Positions 34,995 to 47,757 of a stretch of 64,000 nucleotides of DNA are shown here, piece after piece. Location of the stretch: positions 147,796 through 211,795 of the forward strand of contig MNCI01029288.1 in assembly GCA_015680685.1 (NCBI GenBank), written 5' to 3'. This DNA comes from Gnetum montanum (lineage: Eukaryota > Streptophyta > Gnetopsida > Gnetales > Gnetaceae). Each line of letters starts with the position of its first letter. The stretch's first letter is position 1. Under the pieces are notes generated by a model that was not told where the DNA came from, searched no databases, and was given only the letters and a program-made list of their open reading frames with translations. A program made the translations under genes and the position numbers.

Positions 34995-36350
34995 ATGCCT
35001 CCAAAGAAGAAGATAGTTCAAGCTTTGTTAAGAGACATGGATGACATAAGAAATGCTCTCAAGCTCATTGTTGAAAAAATTGAAAAGCTTGGACAAAAAC
35101 AAATGACATGCTACTTTACCAAAAGAATCCAGGCAAGGATGCAAGTCATGAAATTCTTCACCAAGATCTTCTTTAAGACATTCCTCAATGTCATCCATTG
35201 AATGTAATATTCCTTTTGAAAATGAATTTTTGGAGAAGGAGAGGCTTAATATCATGCTATTCTTCATGCTTATAGTGCTAAAAATAAGTCTAAAGATTTC
35301 ATTTTTCCTAGGAAAGGAAAAAAGGAACTTCCTTTTAAGCCTCAAAGGAAGCAAGGTGAAGGAATTGAAGTCACTCTTGCAAAAGCTTTTAGACATGCTT
35401 CAAGAATACCTCATGTTGAAGTCAAATCCTTCAATGACATGGAAGGAATTGAATTTCTTCTCTCTTGGCTGAAAATTATTAACAAGTACTTTGAACTTGA
35501 AGATGTGAAAAATCATCAAAAGATGTCTTTTGCTAAAACCAAATTAGAAGGCATAGCACTTGTATGATGGAAGAAGGAAATTCATTCTTACAAGGTGAAT
35601 AATGGTACTCTTATCAATGATTAGTCTTTAAGACAGTTATGCTTAAGAAAAAATTTTAGAAGACTCATCATAGACAAGAGGCCATCCAAAAATTGTAGTG
35701 CGTAAGTCAAGGTAATAAGAGTGTGAAGGACTACTATATGGATTTTGGTAAGGATTTCTATCTTGCAAAAGCTCATTGGGATGATTATGAATAAGCATCT
35801 AACTTTTAAGTAGGACTTAAAAGGAAGTGTCAATAGGATCTAGCCTTCTATGAGCCCTAAACATTAGATGAGGATTTAAATTCACTCTTCAGGTTGAAAA
35901 GAAACTTCAAGGCTATAATATAAGTTCTAAATCTTCTAAGGGAAAGAACTCCAAAGCTTTTGAAAGTGAGAAAGAAGCAAAGGAGAATGAAAATTCCAAG
36001 GAAGACACCAATGAGAAGCAAGAGAAGTCTAAGAAGGGCCAAGATTCCAAGAAAGACTACTCCAAGTATGGAAAGGGTCAAGGAAATGATTATGCCTCAA
36101 AACTTCAATGCTTCAATTGTGGTGAAAAGGGACACAAACAATGGAAGTATAATAAGCCAAAGGTTTCCAAGAAAAAGGAACTCCAAATCTTAGAAAAGGA
36201 AGAATCTTTGAATGAAGGTAGGCCTCTTATGATTGAAGATGCAACAAAAATTAATTCTTGCATTTTTATAGGAAATGTAAATATTAATCAAGGAAATGAG
36301 GAAGAAGAAAGATATGATGAAGTAGAGATCAGTGAAATGAGTTCTTAAGT
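34995..36350 (+). pseudogene. Gag of element H with broken CCHC knuckle
   Basis: Particle and RNA-binding protein. The start MPPKKKIVQALLRDMDDI at 34995 follows the leader. After a frameshift come KPQRKQGEGIEVTLAKAF, FNDMEGIEFLLSWLKII, KYFELEDVKNHQKMSFAKTK and, after LEGIALV, a TGA at a conserved Trp: this is the Retrotrans_gag pattern. A Lys/Glu/Ser-rich stretch (35940-36090) precedes the zinc knuckle CFNCGEKGHKQWKY (36109-36150), where the last Cys of C-x2-C-x4-H-x4-C is Tyr, a TGT-to-TAT change. The frame ends around 36348. The gene is dead through stops, frameshifts and the lost zinc ligand. Confidence 0.7.
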
Positions 36351-36619
36351 ATCTCTTATTAAGCAAAGGAGTTCTCAATACTCCAAGGTTTCAAGGAAGG
36401 AAACCAAGGACTTCAGCAAAGGGACAAAGAGATCTTTAAAGTCAAAGATGCTATATGCTATTAATTAAGGAGAGTTCCTACCTTGTGAGTCATGGGAGGT
36501 GAAGGATATAAGCCAAAGAACTGGTAAGGATCAAGAGAATTACTAGAAGGTATGATTCTCATACATTTTGCAATTGTTCTATACCTTGTGGCAAGGGAAA
36601 GGAGATTCCAAGACAAGTT

Positions 36620-37492
36620 GAGATAATCTCTTGGGAGATGGGTGAGTCTCCTAGCCAAGGTATGTTGAAGAATGATTACTTTAATTATGTTTTTGATGAA
36701 AATGATGTTAAATCAATGGAGGAGAGTTTATCTTTTGAGCTGGTATCTCCAACATGGGATGAAAAGCTTGTTGATGATTCCTTTGAAGAAGGAGAAGCCA
36801 TTGAAATTAGGAAATCCTTTTTGGAGTCTTGAATATTCAAGCTTTGATGAGATTGGATAGCCACATGTTGAAAATCAAGTTGAATCAAAATTGAATGGGA
36901 GAAGTCATGAATAGGTAAGTAAGTGTGAGCTTTACCTTGTTGATGGTAGTAACGCCTCTCATGTTGAAGCTAGTATGATGGATGCTAGTTTTTTACTTCA
37001 ACTTGGTAGTGGTTTATTTAATGGTAATGATGTGCATCATGATCATCATAGTGATTGTAATAATATTGTGAGTCCTATTTTTTTAATACAAACAATGTGA
37101 TTTTTGATGTCATTGTTAGTTAGATCAAAGCCAATGATGGTAATGAATTTGATTTTGTATGGGATAATGCTGGCTATGGTCATAGTTACATTAGAAAGGT
37201 CATTATTGATGTTGGTGAAGACATTGATAATGATATGATTTTCTATAAGTTGGAAATGATTAATATGAATTATGACAAGGATGAATTTGTCAAAGGTTTG
37301 GATGACCTTGATTGTCTTGGCTATGAAATGGATAAGAAGCATGAAGACAATCTAAGTTATTATGTTGCTGATGGTGAAAGGGAGCTAGATGATAGTATTT
37401 CAAACATCAAGAAGAAGAAGGTGAAGAAGAGGAAAAAGAAGGGAAGAAATGAAGTTGTTTTGAGGAGACCTAATCATTTTGAATTTCCTTAA
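36620..37492 (+). pseudogene. Acidic second ORF of element H, unrecognised
   Basis: Open pieces at 36638-36832 and 37235-37492, joined by decayed coding text, give a protein rich in Asp, Glu and Asn (EENDV-like runs, DKDEFVKGLDDLDCLG). It ends in a strongly basic tail (KKKKVKKRKKKGRN) that could act as a nuclear or RNA-binding signal, and stops at 37490. It shows no protease or polymerase motif. Its position, between gag and the 3' LTR, is where other elements have pol, so H appears to encode an accessory protein instead. I do not recognise a family. Confidence 0.45.
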
Positions 37493-37806
37493 TTTTTTTA
37501 TTGTAGGTCATGGAAGAAACACATGGGATTTAGTTCTCTCAAAATGGAAGCATGGTGAAGCCTTTAAGGACAAAGACCATATCCACTATTCTTTCATGAA
37601 TTTCTTCATTATGACATAAGCACAAAATTGTGATAGTGTGTGTGTATGTATGTATGTGTGTGTCATGCAAAAATTGTTTTATGTGTCTATGTGTTTGTGA
37701 AATAAGTTTTAGATGGTAGAAACAAAATATTGTGAGCTTTAACCATCCATGTGTGTTATGCTTGGTTTGTGTGTGAATTTTGGCATATGTGAGGGGGAAA
37801 CAACTA
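37493..37806 (+). other. 3' untranslated region of element H
   Basis: Contains a (GT)/(GTAT) microsatellite at 37635-37663 and ends with a G-rich tract GTGAGGGGGAAACAAC (about 37788-37803), a likely polypurine tract. Confidence 0.5.
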
Positions 37807-38601
37807 TGCAAGTGTAAAGGCATCTTGTGTAGGAATCAAGAGTCTTTTGAAGGATGAGGATGCTAATGTGGATATCAAATAGTCCAACGTAACATCTCTC
37901 CAATGATGGGATCTTTCCCTGGAGTTTTAGTATGTTTAGAAGTGTTTTGGGCATATATTGATGAATTTAGGAGGCTCTAGGGTCTATGGTGACTTGTTTG
38001 GTGGTGTTTGGAGGTTCAATGCCTTAAAAAAAGCATCTTTGTATTTTGGTCTTGAAGAGGAGACATCCCATATATAAGGGAGACATTCCATCTACATTAT
38101 AGAAATCTCTACTAAAACATCCCATATGATTTGAAGACGTCTACTTTGAGACCTCTGCACTTAGGAGAGACATCTCCTATTTCATTAACATCTCCCATGG
38201 ATTTCAATAGATATTAAATTGAATGGTAAATTGGAGGAAAGATGAAGAGATAGGGGGAAAAGATATAAATAGATTCATTGGACCTCCAGTTTGATCAAGA
38301 GAGTGTGAAAATAGTCAAAATAGAGTGTAGGGAGAGAGAGGTGAGTGAGAGAAGAGTAGAGAGAAGTAGGTTCTTGGCAAGGTGCCTTGATGATCATCCT
38401 TATGTATGTGTAATTTCTTTGATTGAGTGTGTGAGAGTTGGATTAAATCTCTTATTTGTCCTTGGGAATTATGCTTCCTCTCATATGTAATTTTTCAATT
38501 TGAGCAAGAATAAAGCTTTTATTTTCCTTTCCTTATTCAAATTTTATGTTTTTTGACTTTGAGAGAGCTTGGATTGTGGAATCCATGGCAACTCCTTATC
38601 A
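37807..38601 (+). repeat. 3' LTR of element H
   Basis: Pairs with 33922-34636 from 37867 onward. The first 60 bases (37807-37866) have at best a partial match in the 5' copy. TATAAAT at 38264-38270. GAGACATCCC, GAGACATTCC and GAGACATCTCC lie at about 38055-38185. Confidence 0.75.
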
Positions 38602-38636
38602 TAACCCTTTTCATTTTTGTCTAAAAAGGGAAATAT

Positions 38637-39711
38637 TGTTGACCTTTTGGTATGTCAAAACCTCATGTAAAATTAAGAATATAGAATGTATGTGGTAGAT
38701 GATGATTTTACAAGACATGAACAAGAACTCCACAAAGAGATCTATGAAATCAAGGAATAAGACCTACGTCAAGATGTCAAAAAGAAGACTACGTAGGTAA
38801 GATGAAAGCATGGATGTAAATAAAGTCCACAAGTCAAATGAAGATGCTCTAGGAACTACCAATAAGACAAATTAACAAGATAAAGCCTCAAAATTCAAAG
38901 TTCAAAAGTTGAGTAGACATCTTGGAAAAATACTAGACATCTATCCTTAATAGTAGATGTCTCACTATAGATGTTTTACTTTCTAGGTAGATGTCTTCCC
39001 TGCATTTAGGGTAATCTTAGATAGACTTCTCAACTTTGAAGTAGACATCTGGACTAGCTATTTAGTATTCATTTCATGAATTTAAAGGATTTTTTAGAAA
39101 CTTCAAGACTATAAGATGATGTCAAAATCTTGGAAATTGTGTAAGCACTGTTCACAAAAAGTTCTTCATTATTTATTCTAAGAAATTCTATTCTTCTTGT
39201 TCATTGTAACATCATTTGCTTAATTGTAATTATACTAAGATTTAAGTACAAGGATCTGTAAATTTAATTACATTTTTTCTTATTTTTTTCCTTCTTTCTT
39301 ATAGCCCTATAGGGTTGATGTACTTCTTGCAAGAAGACATCTTTGTTGAGCTTATTGGGATCTTGTGGGATCGAGTGGTTTTGTGACATCAAAATACTCT
39401 GGAGTGGAGTTCAATTTAATAAAGATTATGGGAGCCTCTAAGTCACATTTTGAGCTTGTCAAGACCTTGTAAGGTTAAGTGGTTTTGTAGTGATGAAACA
39501 CATCAAAGTAGAGCTTAAAGCTTATACAAAGAGTGGTACCCTTCAAACCATACTTTTTGAAAAAACAAAGTCAGGAGGTATGCATAGATTCTACCCTCTT
39601 GAGTGTGGATGTACCTAAGTTTGGAAACTACAGAAAATTTGATGCATTTTTATGGTTGGTGCATTTTTAATTAGGGAACTTATTCAGCCCCCCTTGTAAG
39701 TTCTTGATCCA
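38637..39711 (+). repeat. 3' LTR of the Ty1/copia element
   Basis: A polypurine tract CTAAAAAGGGAAATAT directly precedes TGTTGACCTTTTGG, the usual copia LTR start. The end is set at TTGATCCA, after the stretch TTATTCAGCCCCCCTTGTAA that is typical of the 3' part of copia LTRs. Five AGACATCT or AGATGTCT words lie at 38905-39055. No second LTR is in the window, so the ends are by motif only. Confidence 0.6.
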
Positions 39712-41156
39712 TAGATATGTGATAGGCATAGATGCCATGGAAATATGATTGGTTATGTGTGATAGTTGTTATGTCTATGATTATGTATTAACTAAGTATG
39801 TACCTAAATTTAAATTATGTTAGTACTATGTATATGATATTGTATATGCATATGGTTCTTAGAGCATATGCAAGGTTAATTAGTAATGCAAGTTGCTTTG
39901 TACTTTATTCCTCTTCTCTAGTCTAGCACTCTTTGGGCATCCAACAAGGGAATGGTAAAGGCTTTCTACTTAGTTTTATACTAATATTATTTATTTATAT
40001 GTGATGACTTCAAGGGTGAAGAAGAACACCAAGAGGATTAAGGAGAAGGACATCTAGGGGAATTAATTATTATATGCTTATCTATATAGATGTATAGATG
40101 TATGAACTATTGATGTTTTCATAACTTATTATGCTTGCATGCATATGATGTATATGTTATATGTATACTATGAAATTAGTATAAATATCTAGTTTATGTA
40201 AATACATGATATTATATAGTTGGATATGTGTTTAATTTTCTAAAATAGTATGCTTTTTGTTTAGTATGATATTATGATATACATGTTATATGGATTATTC
40301 CTATCATATTTCCATCTATCACTAGATCTTGGATTTTTTATGCTTTTATTATATTATTGCTAGTGATCTTTGGAATTACTGCATATTAGACTTAGTATGG
40401 TAGGGTATGCTATTATAAATGTTGAGGTTTTAGTGAAACAATAAATGTATAGTGTGTTAGGATATGATGATGATGGAAGGTATCATAATAGGAATATCAG
40501 TGGATGAAGAAAGCATAGAAGACGATGTGAAAACTAGTAATAAGACTTTGTGAGGGCCATAGGGATCATGACAAGGACCTTAAGTGTCACAAAGATTGAG
40601 CTATGCATAACCATGAGGATCATGACAAGAGCTATGAGCATAACAAACATGGAGTTGTGCATAACTATGAGGACCATCAAGATGCATGCATTGCAAAGGA
40701 TTTATCTTTAGCAACATGGACTATGATGCAATAGAAGAGAGTAAGAGTTTGTCTGTGTAGGAGCCATGAAGGTCACAAGAGCAACAAGGACCAAGAAGAG
40801 GCCGCAAAGCCTAGGAGGAGAGTTTTGTAGTAGTTCATGGCCATGTAGAAGTGTGTAATCTTACTTCATGAATGTATGGTCAAGTATGTATGATGATGTG
40901 ATACATTTTTATTATTAATACGTACATGTTTTATTGTCAAATAATTTATGTATGCATATGCATAACTTGTTACCTTAATTTATTGGTTATTAAAAAGAGG
41001 CTTAATATTTTTTTGTTATGGCCATGAATTTGTGGGTTTAGGATTTTTAATTTTTAATTTTAATTGGTTTTTGATTAGTCATCATCATTTATCTATGTTG
41101 ATGTGATCATGATCTTTTAGAAACTATTAATATTTTAAGTCACATGCATTAAAACC
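39712..41156. other. AT-rich sequence, possible leader of element D
   Basis: 39.7-40.45 kb is very A/T-rich with many TATATG and ATGATAT words. At 40560-40700 there is a local repetition of CATAACCATGAGGATCATGA-type text whose plus reading is rich in His and Asp. No 5' LTR of the D/E family is present before the D gag, so that end of D has been lost. Confidence 0.4.
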
Positions 41157-43650
41157 ATGTCTTCTTCACATAATATTAATAATGCATCATACGATGAGAA
41201 CACTCATAGGAGAAATAATAGGTTCTACAATTAAGAGAAGTGGAGTGAACAACCTCAAGCAAGGATTTTCTATGCTCATTTCCACCCTTACTATAAGCAA
41301 GGACTACGTTCCACTAGTATGGATAATCCTATAGCAGATGGAAAAAGTCTTAGAATAAGAAGGGCCTCAAGGCCTAAGACCTCCTCTAAACCTAGCAAAG
41401 ATAGATCAAAGGACCATTATGGAAGATATAGGAGCCATGGTGATTCTTCCAATTCCCCATCTTCATCTTCCTCTTCAACATATAATTCTAACAAAGATGA
41501 ATGTAGGTTTAGAGATAGAGCTCTGCTAAAGGATTAAAATAAAGATAGAAATCAAACTTAAGGACTAGATCAAAAACATCAAAATGGGAATAGATGAGAT
41601 CATCATTATTAGATAAATAGAAATAGAGATTATTACCATGACATGTCTACTATTGATGAACCCTTGTTAGCTACTAGGGGCCTAACATAGATTTGGGAGG
41701 CTGTTCAAATACCCGAAAGGCATCAAAGGAACAACTACATTAAATGTTTTGATATGGATAACATTTCTCAATTTAAGGGAGGTTTCAATTTTGATCCACA
41801 ACATTATTTACAAGCCTTCCATGATGCCTACGCCTTGCAAAACATTGAACATAAGTGGAAAAATCTTAAGCTCTTTCCTAGTATGCTAATAGATGAATCT
41901 AAAAGTTGGTATAGATCATTAGAACTAGATTCAATCCATCGGTGGTTCACAATGCTATGACTCTTTAATGAAAAATGCCAAACCTATGCAAGAGTGTCAA
42001 ACATGAGAAAACAAATCCAAGGGTAGAAGTAAGAAAATCATGAACCCTTGGATGTGGCCTTGGATAGATATTATTTGCTACTACATAGATGTCTTGACCA
42101 TGATTTCTCTCAAAAAGAGAAAATTTTTCACATCATAAATGGGCTTCATAATGAAATGAGGGAAATCCTTGGGATTTATAACAAAGGTCTATTATACAAA
42201 TTGAAAGCTAATAAGATACAAAGGCTAATTGAGCAAGTGGTGAAAGAAGAAGGAAAGCTATGTAAATGAGAGAATATAGAGGAATATAACTAGGAACCAT
42301 CTCTTTAAAAGAAGAGGATTCATATCTATGATGATGAAAGGAGGTAGCTCTTGATGGGGTAATTTCACAGCAGATCTTACCAATACAAAAGTCAATTGAT
42401 GAGATTGAAGCAAGGCTAGATAAGATGTGGGAGTTGATGAATGACAAAGTTACAACTTACATAAAAACCATAGAGGAGAGGAGAACACAAAATAAGGAGA
42501 GGAAAAAGAACCAAGAAACTAGTGGGAACACTTATCAACAAAAAGGGAAAATGGTTGTAGGTGAAGAGGATACAGACTAAATTATAGAAGATTATGATGA
42601 ATGTAACATCTACCTATATGGCCATCTAAACAACTGTTGCCTAGTCATGTTACATCTACATGAATATTGGGATTTTTCTTTGAATCCCAAGTTCATACAA
42701 AAGCAAATGCCTAGAAAATTATATTTTTCACAAGATAATTATAAACAATAATACAATCAACCATAATATCCTAGTGGGACTTCTTATCACCCTCAAAACT
42801 ACTATCAACCATAGTGGCAAAACCCACATTCATGAGGGAGACCATCATCAAACTAGTACTACCTTTATTGCCAGCTAGACTCGTAAGGATATTATGTTCA
42901 ACAACCTATTTTCCCAAGTGGTTCTACTTCCTCTACCTCAAATCACTACTATTTCTCTCCTGAATATCATCAACCAGTAACATCTTTTATGGGATCACCA
43001 CCTCACACCATCATCATATCCTCAATATTATCATACTTCCCTTCACCATATGTCACTACCAACAACACAAGAATGTTTGGCATCACAACATTAACAAAAA
43101 AATGTCACATGTGCTATGAATATACATAGAAATGATAATGTTAGTAGATCTTAACCACAACCTAGAAAAAATCCTTTCTTTAGGTTAGTTCCCATGCATG
43201 AGCACAAAACTCATAGACCTACTAGTACATCAAAACTAGTATAAGGCCAATTTTGTGCAACACCCTTCCTCTGCATGACAATGTCTCTTAATCATACATA
43301 AAAGAAAACAACCATCACCACTCTAACATAAGACATAAAAGATAAATCCATCATTGTGGAGAGATAGAAACCTCCATGCATCACTAATAATAATAAAGGA
43401 TTGAGTTGTGGGCCTAGAGCTCAAAATATTACTACAACTTGTATACCAATCCACAACAAAGTTAAGGAACAAGTGTGTGAGCAAAGACAAGTCTATGCAA
43501 TAGCCACTAAACTAGAGGATACCTAGTGGCTTGAAAATGAAAGTACAAAATTATTTAAAAGATGCATGGTATCCTTTGATCCACTTATTACTTCTAAACT
43601 TAAGAACATAGAGCAAATAGAGGACTTAGACAGATATCTCACATTCTAAT
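41157..43650 (+). pseudogene. Gag of element D
   Basis: The likely start is ATG at 41157 (MSSSHNINNASYDENT). A basic, Ser-rich N-terminal region (RPKTSSKPSKDRSKDHYGRY) precedes the capsid-like part: FDMDNISQFKGGFNFDPQHY, ESKSWYRSLELDSI, then LDRYYLLLHRCLDHDFSQKE and IFHIINGLHNEMREIL, which resembles the Arg-Cys-Pro-His and Gly-Leu blocks of Athila-type Gag. A Tyr/Gln/Pro-rich tail follows (42740-43050). At least ten stops and one or more frameshifts break it. No zinc knuckle was found. Confidence 0.7.
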
Positions 43651-45409
43651 TATACACCAAAAAAGGATATTAAACATGGAGACATGGGAATTAAAACATA
43701 AAATCAAGAAGAAGAAGCAAACACATCTGGACCCCCAAAAATAGAAATACCTTCAAGTCCAAATGAAGATACGTATTCGAATGATCCAAATGAGACTATC
43801 ACCAATGTTAGATATGCTACCACATGATTAATTAAATTAGTGATTGTGATAGATGGGAAACTGGTGGTATAGAACCAAGGGATTATGCGGTCCATCTCTT
43901 GAATGTGCAACCATATGATTAGTCATGGGGGAGATGCACCATCCTAGTTCAAGTACTAATAAGTATTTTTCACCTTTGTTTTTACATCTTTTATCATTTC
44001 CTTATTTCTTTCCATATTTTCTAATTTTCAATATGTTTTCCATTTCTTGTTATTCTTCTTTTCTTTATAGTTTTCTCTTTTCTTGAGTCATTTTCTTTAT
44101 GTTATATGAATTTATTTTATGTTGTTGTTAATAATGTTGCTAGTCATGATGCAAAATTCAATGTTATATGTTGGGTTTTTATCCTATGCTATCAAAATGA
44201 TTCGGTAAGTAATTGTGTAAAGTAGTGAAACAACCTCACTATTGCATGCAATTATTAACCTTTTAATTTGGTTTAGTATAATGCAACATCCCAACCAAGG
44301 TAGTTGTGTGTTGTTTGGAATAAAGGCATGGTCTACATTTAACTTCTTAGGTACCCATGGACATCTATAGAAGTGGTTATGCAAGGGAATTATGGTAGGA
44401 GCCTACTTTGGGAAGGACCCACTTACATAACTTTTGTTGATTATGGCTTTGAAATAACCTTCACATCTTCTAGAACATCAGTGATGGTTTCTTTGAATTT
44501 ATGCATGATTTTGAAACTACTTCTCGCCAGCCTCAATTAATTTTTCATACTTTTCTATTTCCATATTCTTCAAATTCAAAATTTCATGATGATCTTGTAA
44601 ATTAGACCTTTGGTTTTAGTTGTTCAAAAACTTGTGTGCTTCTAAAGTTACGCTTATTAGTCATGGGGGCTAGGGATGTTTACTTTGAAATTTTTAAATT
44701 TTTTTATAACATCCTATTTTTGAACATTATGATAACTAATAATAATTAATTAAAATAATGTAAATAGCTTCATGATTTTAGTTACCTCATAGCGTTAGAC
44801 ATAGTATGCTATCATCATCGTGTGCTTAAATGCAAACTAAGGGATTTGAAAAGGGTTAATTATTAAGGAAAAGTTAGCAAAACTAATGTTGATCCTTTGG
44901 TGACTACAGGCAATGCTAAAAGGGACACCTAAGAAAGAACGCTTTTTTCTAGGCATGGAAATGAAGCCAAGAGCGAGACAATAGAGGAGATCCCCATGGA
45001 CAAATTCTAGCACATATAGGATAATGGCACAAACAACACATGATTGCTTGATCCATGAGATAGTGAGAAGAAATTTCAGTTCATCCTTTAAGAAGGTTCT
45101 ACATAACCAAATAATCATCAACATAACAATCAAGGTTGGATGTTTATCATTGTGAGTAACAACAAGAATAATAATCTTTAGTAGATTTTTAAGACCTTTG
45201 CAAATTTTTTAATATTCAATGTTTAGCTAGTCTTTTTATTATTTTGTCATTTTGTATGAATCCACTTGAATAAAATTTTGAAATGTGGCACTCAAAGTGA
45301 GTGAGTAGTTAGTGTTAGTTAATAATTCCATCATTTCCAATTTTTTGTAAAGAAAGCTTGGCCCTATCCTATTAACTTAAGGATGAGTTTTCATTTAGTT
45401 ATGAGGGTA
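43651..45409 (+). other. Non-coding spacer of element D with three polypurine-like motifs
   Basis: AGTCATGGGGG occurs at 43921-43931 and 44659-44669, and its variant AGTTATGAGGG at 45397-45407, two bases before the LTR start. The last is in the position of the plus-strand priming tract. A T-rich stretch (43970-44110) follows the first. No coding sequence was seen. Element E has the same arrangement. Confidence 0.65.
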
Positions 45410-46274
45410 TGATGAGTCATCATTGTCCACCTACATTGATGGGATCCTGTTGACATGATTACATTGACATGTGGTTTGCTACATTAATACATATGTGTTA
45501 ACACAGTATTTGTTCTCACCTATAAATATGCATGCTCCTGCCGTGTATTGGCATTCTTTTATCAATAGAGTAGTCAAAACCTTCTAATTTTATTTTGTAG
45601 TCTTAGAAATAGTCAATGACTACCCACAATGTGGATTTGAGTTAGTTGTATAGCAGATTATTCTAGTGGCAATGTACCTAGACACATTCCATGAATGGCA
45701 ATAAGACTGAGATTGAATATTATTCATTACAAAACTTTGACATAGATTAAATTTACTTTTCATGTAATTTTACTTTACATGTACTTAGTTAATATTTACA
45801 TTTCCATACACATTAATCAATTGGCAGAATAAGCACAGCCAGTTTCAAGCATAAACACATATTCACTTAGCAGTCCCAGTAGTGTTATTACTTGGTTTGC
45901 CTAGTAGCATAGTGCTTGGTATTCCTAGTAGTGGATACATGGGTTCAAGGCATGTACAGTAAGCTAGGAACAAATACTCATTACCATAGGCTAGTTTATA
46001 CTTTATTTTCTATTGTAATTAGTTTAAATAATTGATTTCTTTATTATCGTTAGGAGTATCTTAAGGTTGAAACAACATCAAGAATCATATGCCTCACTTT
46101 GGACTAAACCATACGTGACAAACCTACCACTAGTCCAAGTGGGAAGATGCATACTATAATCAAAGCATAACAATCTAGATGCCACAACTAGTTCCATCCA
46201 TAAAATTTGATCAAATCATGCATGAACTCTTATGATTCATATGGTTGGGTGTAGGGGGTACTCGTCACTCATCA
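45410..46274 (+). repeat. 3' LTR of element D
   Basis: Starts TGATGAGTCATC and ends CACTCATCA. TATAAAT at 45521-45527. Shares GCAATGTACCTAGACACATTCC and GACTAAACCATACGTGAC with the other family members. Flanks are GGTAA-type on the left (internal) and TTTGT on the right. Confidence 0.85.
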
Positions 46275-47667
46275 TTTGTACTTTAAAAAAAATTACTATA
46301 GTTCTCAAATCGTAAATCAAATTAAGATGAAATTGGTACTATTGGAATTGTTTCAATGAGCACTATATGTTGTGATCATTTAACCTTAGTCATCTATCCA
46401 TTAAAATTATGTAAAATATAAAAATACAACATTAGGTTTAGTTAAAAATTTATTTTAAATGAACTAAGATTAATTTTAACAAAATACCTAATTGTAATTT
46501 GTAACTACTAGTTAGGTCTCTTCTTTTCTTTAATTCTCTTGAATATCCTAGATCTAAAATTTTCTATAAATTAACAATTACTATTTGGTTCACAACCAAG
46601 CTAAAAGCAATAGTAAAGCTAACACAAAAGGTAGAAAGAGCAAACTAAAGAAGGATGATTCCATCCAAGTAAACTACCCTACCTTCTATCATGGAGGAAA
46701 TACATAGAGGAATCATTACTATTACTTAGATTGCATTAGGTTTATGTATTAGAAGCCATAAAATATTAGTTTCCATTAGAGTTATGTATTAGAAGCTACA
46801 GAGCTATTGGGATCCTTGGCTGAGGTTACTAGTTATGAATTCCTAAGAACTTCTCACATGTTGGATTTACAAGTTTTTCCTACCTACAAAACTATTACTT
46901 GTTAAAAACCTATACTTGATTAGTGTGGCTAATAAGATAATGTAGCTAGTATAGCTTCAAAGTTGATTTTTCATAGCACTAAGATAATGTAGAACATTAT
47001 TAGGAATTTTTGGGATTTTTATATTAGGAAGAATACCTTAACTCATAAATATAATTCTTGTGAATTTAAAGAAGGATTTTTGAATGTTTGAATATGACCA
47101 CTATTCTTCACAAGGGTTTTAAAGAAGGATACTTTAACAATGTTAAATTCTAGCTTTGCTTGTTTTTAGAAAGTAAGGTTTTATTGCAATTATGCACCTA
47201 CTTTGGTCTTAAGTTAATTAGGATATATAATTTATCTTATTCTTTTATTTTTGATATTTATTTATTATTATAGTCTTTCTTTGATGTCTTTAAAAAGCAC
47301 AAGACTGTGTTCACTTTCTGGTGTGTTACCTTATTTAGGAGCCTAATCATATATTATGATGATAAAACCAAACATTTCCTTTTTTATGTTCCTTCAAGAT
47401 AAACATCCTTTAAGAAGAAAAATTGAATGTTCTAAGAAATGTTGGGAAGCAGTTATACAAAATTAAAATCCTGAGACTATAAATAAGGTATTTTTATATT
47501 GCTTTTTCTACACATTTAACTTATTAATTATTTATGATTTTTATATTTTTATATACTAGTGAATTTTGCAGTATAGATCGCTAGCCTACTACCATCATTT
47601 GAAAAAGTTAAAAAAGATTCTAAAAGAATAAGGTTGAGTCAAGCTCTAAGGTATGAATTTACCTTCT
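46275..47667. other. AT-rich sequence without recognisable genes
   Basis: Contains a partial local duplication of TTATGTATTAGAAGC near 46740 and 46783. No ORF or LTR was found. Confidence 0.5.
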
Positions 47668-47755
47668 TTCTTTCTCTTTCTCTCCCTATCTCCCCCAATC
47701 CTCCTCTCTTTCTCTTACTCTCTCATTGTTGTTTATTCTCTCTCTATGTCTCTAT
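47668..47755 (+). repeat. CT-rich low-complexity tract
   Basis: Polypyrimidine stretch of CTTTCT, CTCTCT and CCCTATCTCCCCC words just upstream of the LINE coding sequence. Confidence 0.7.
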
Positions 47756-47757
47756 GA

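Larger units (their letters stand above)
33889..38601 (+). mobile_element. Element H: LTR element with gag and an acidic ORF, no polymerase
   Basis: Direct repeats 33922-34636 and about 37807/37867-38601 enclose 3.2 kb with a primer-binding site, a gag with a broken zinc knuckle, and a second acidic ORF. There is no protease, reverse transcriptase or integrase signature, so it is non-autonomous. It is inserted in the 3' end of the copia element between the RNase H stop and the copia LTR. No clear target duplication remains: flanks are TTTCT or CCTTA on the left, depending on the chosen edge, and TAACC on the right. Confidence 0.75.
41157..46274 (+). mobile_element. Element D: gag-bearing LTR element of the D/E family
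   Basis: Gag (41157-43650) is followed by 1.76 kb of non-coding DNA with three copies of a polypurine-like motif, the last directly before the 3' LTR (45410-46274). No reverse transcriptase or integrase is seen and no protease was recognised. The LTR is of the same family as the solo LTRs at 15473 and 31812 and as the LTR of element E. The 5' LTR is missing. Confidence 0.7.

Noticed and set aside
43921-45407. Exactly equal 738-base spacing of the three motifs in element D, suggesting two 738-bp tandem units
   Set aside because: The two 738-base segments show no sequence similarity to each other and element E has different spacing, so the equality is probably chance.
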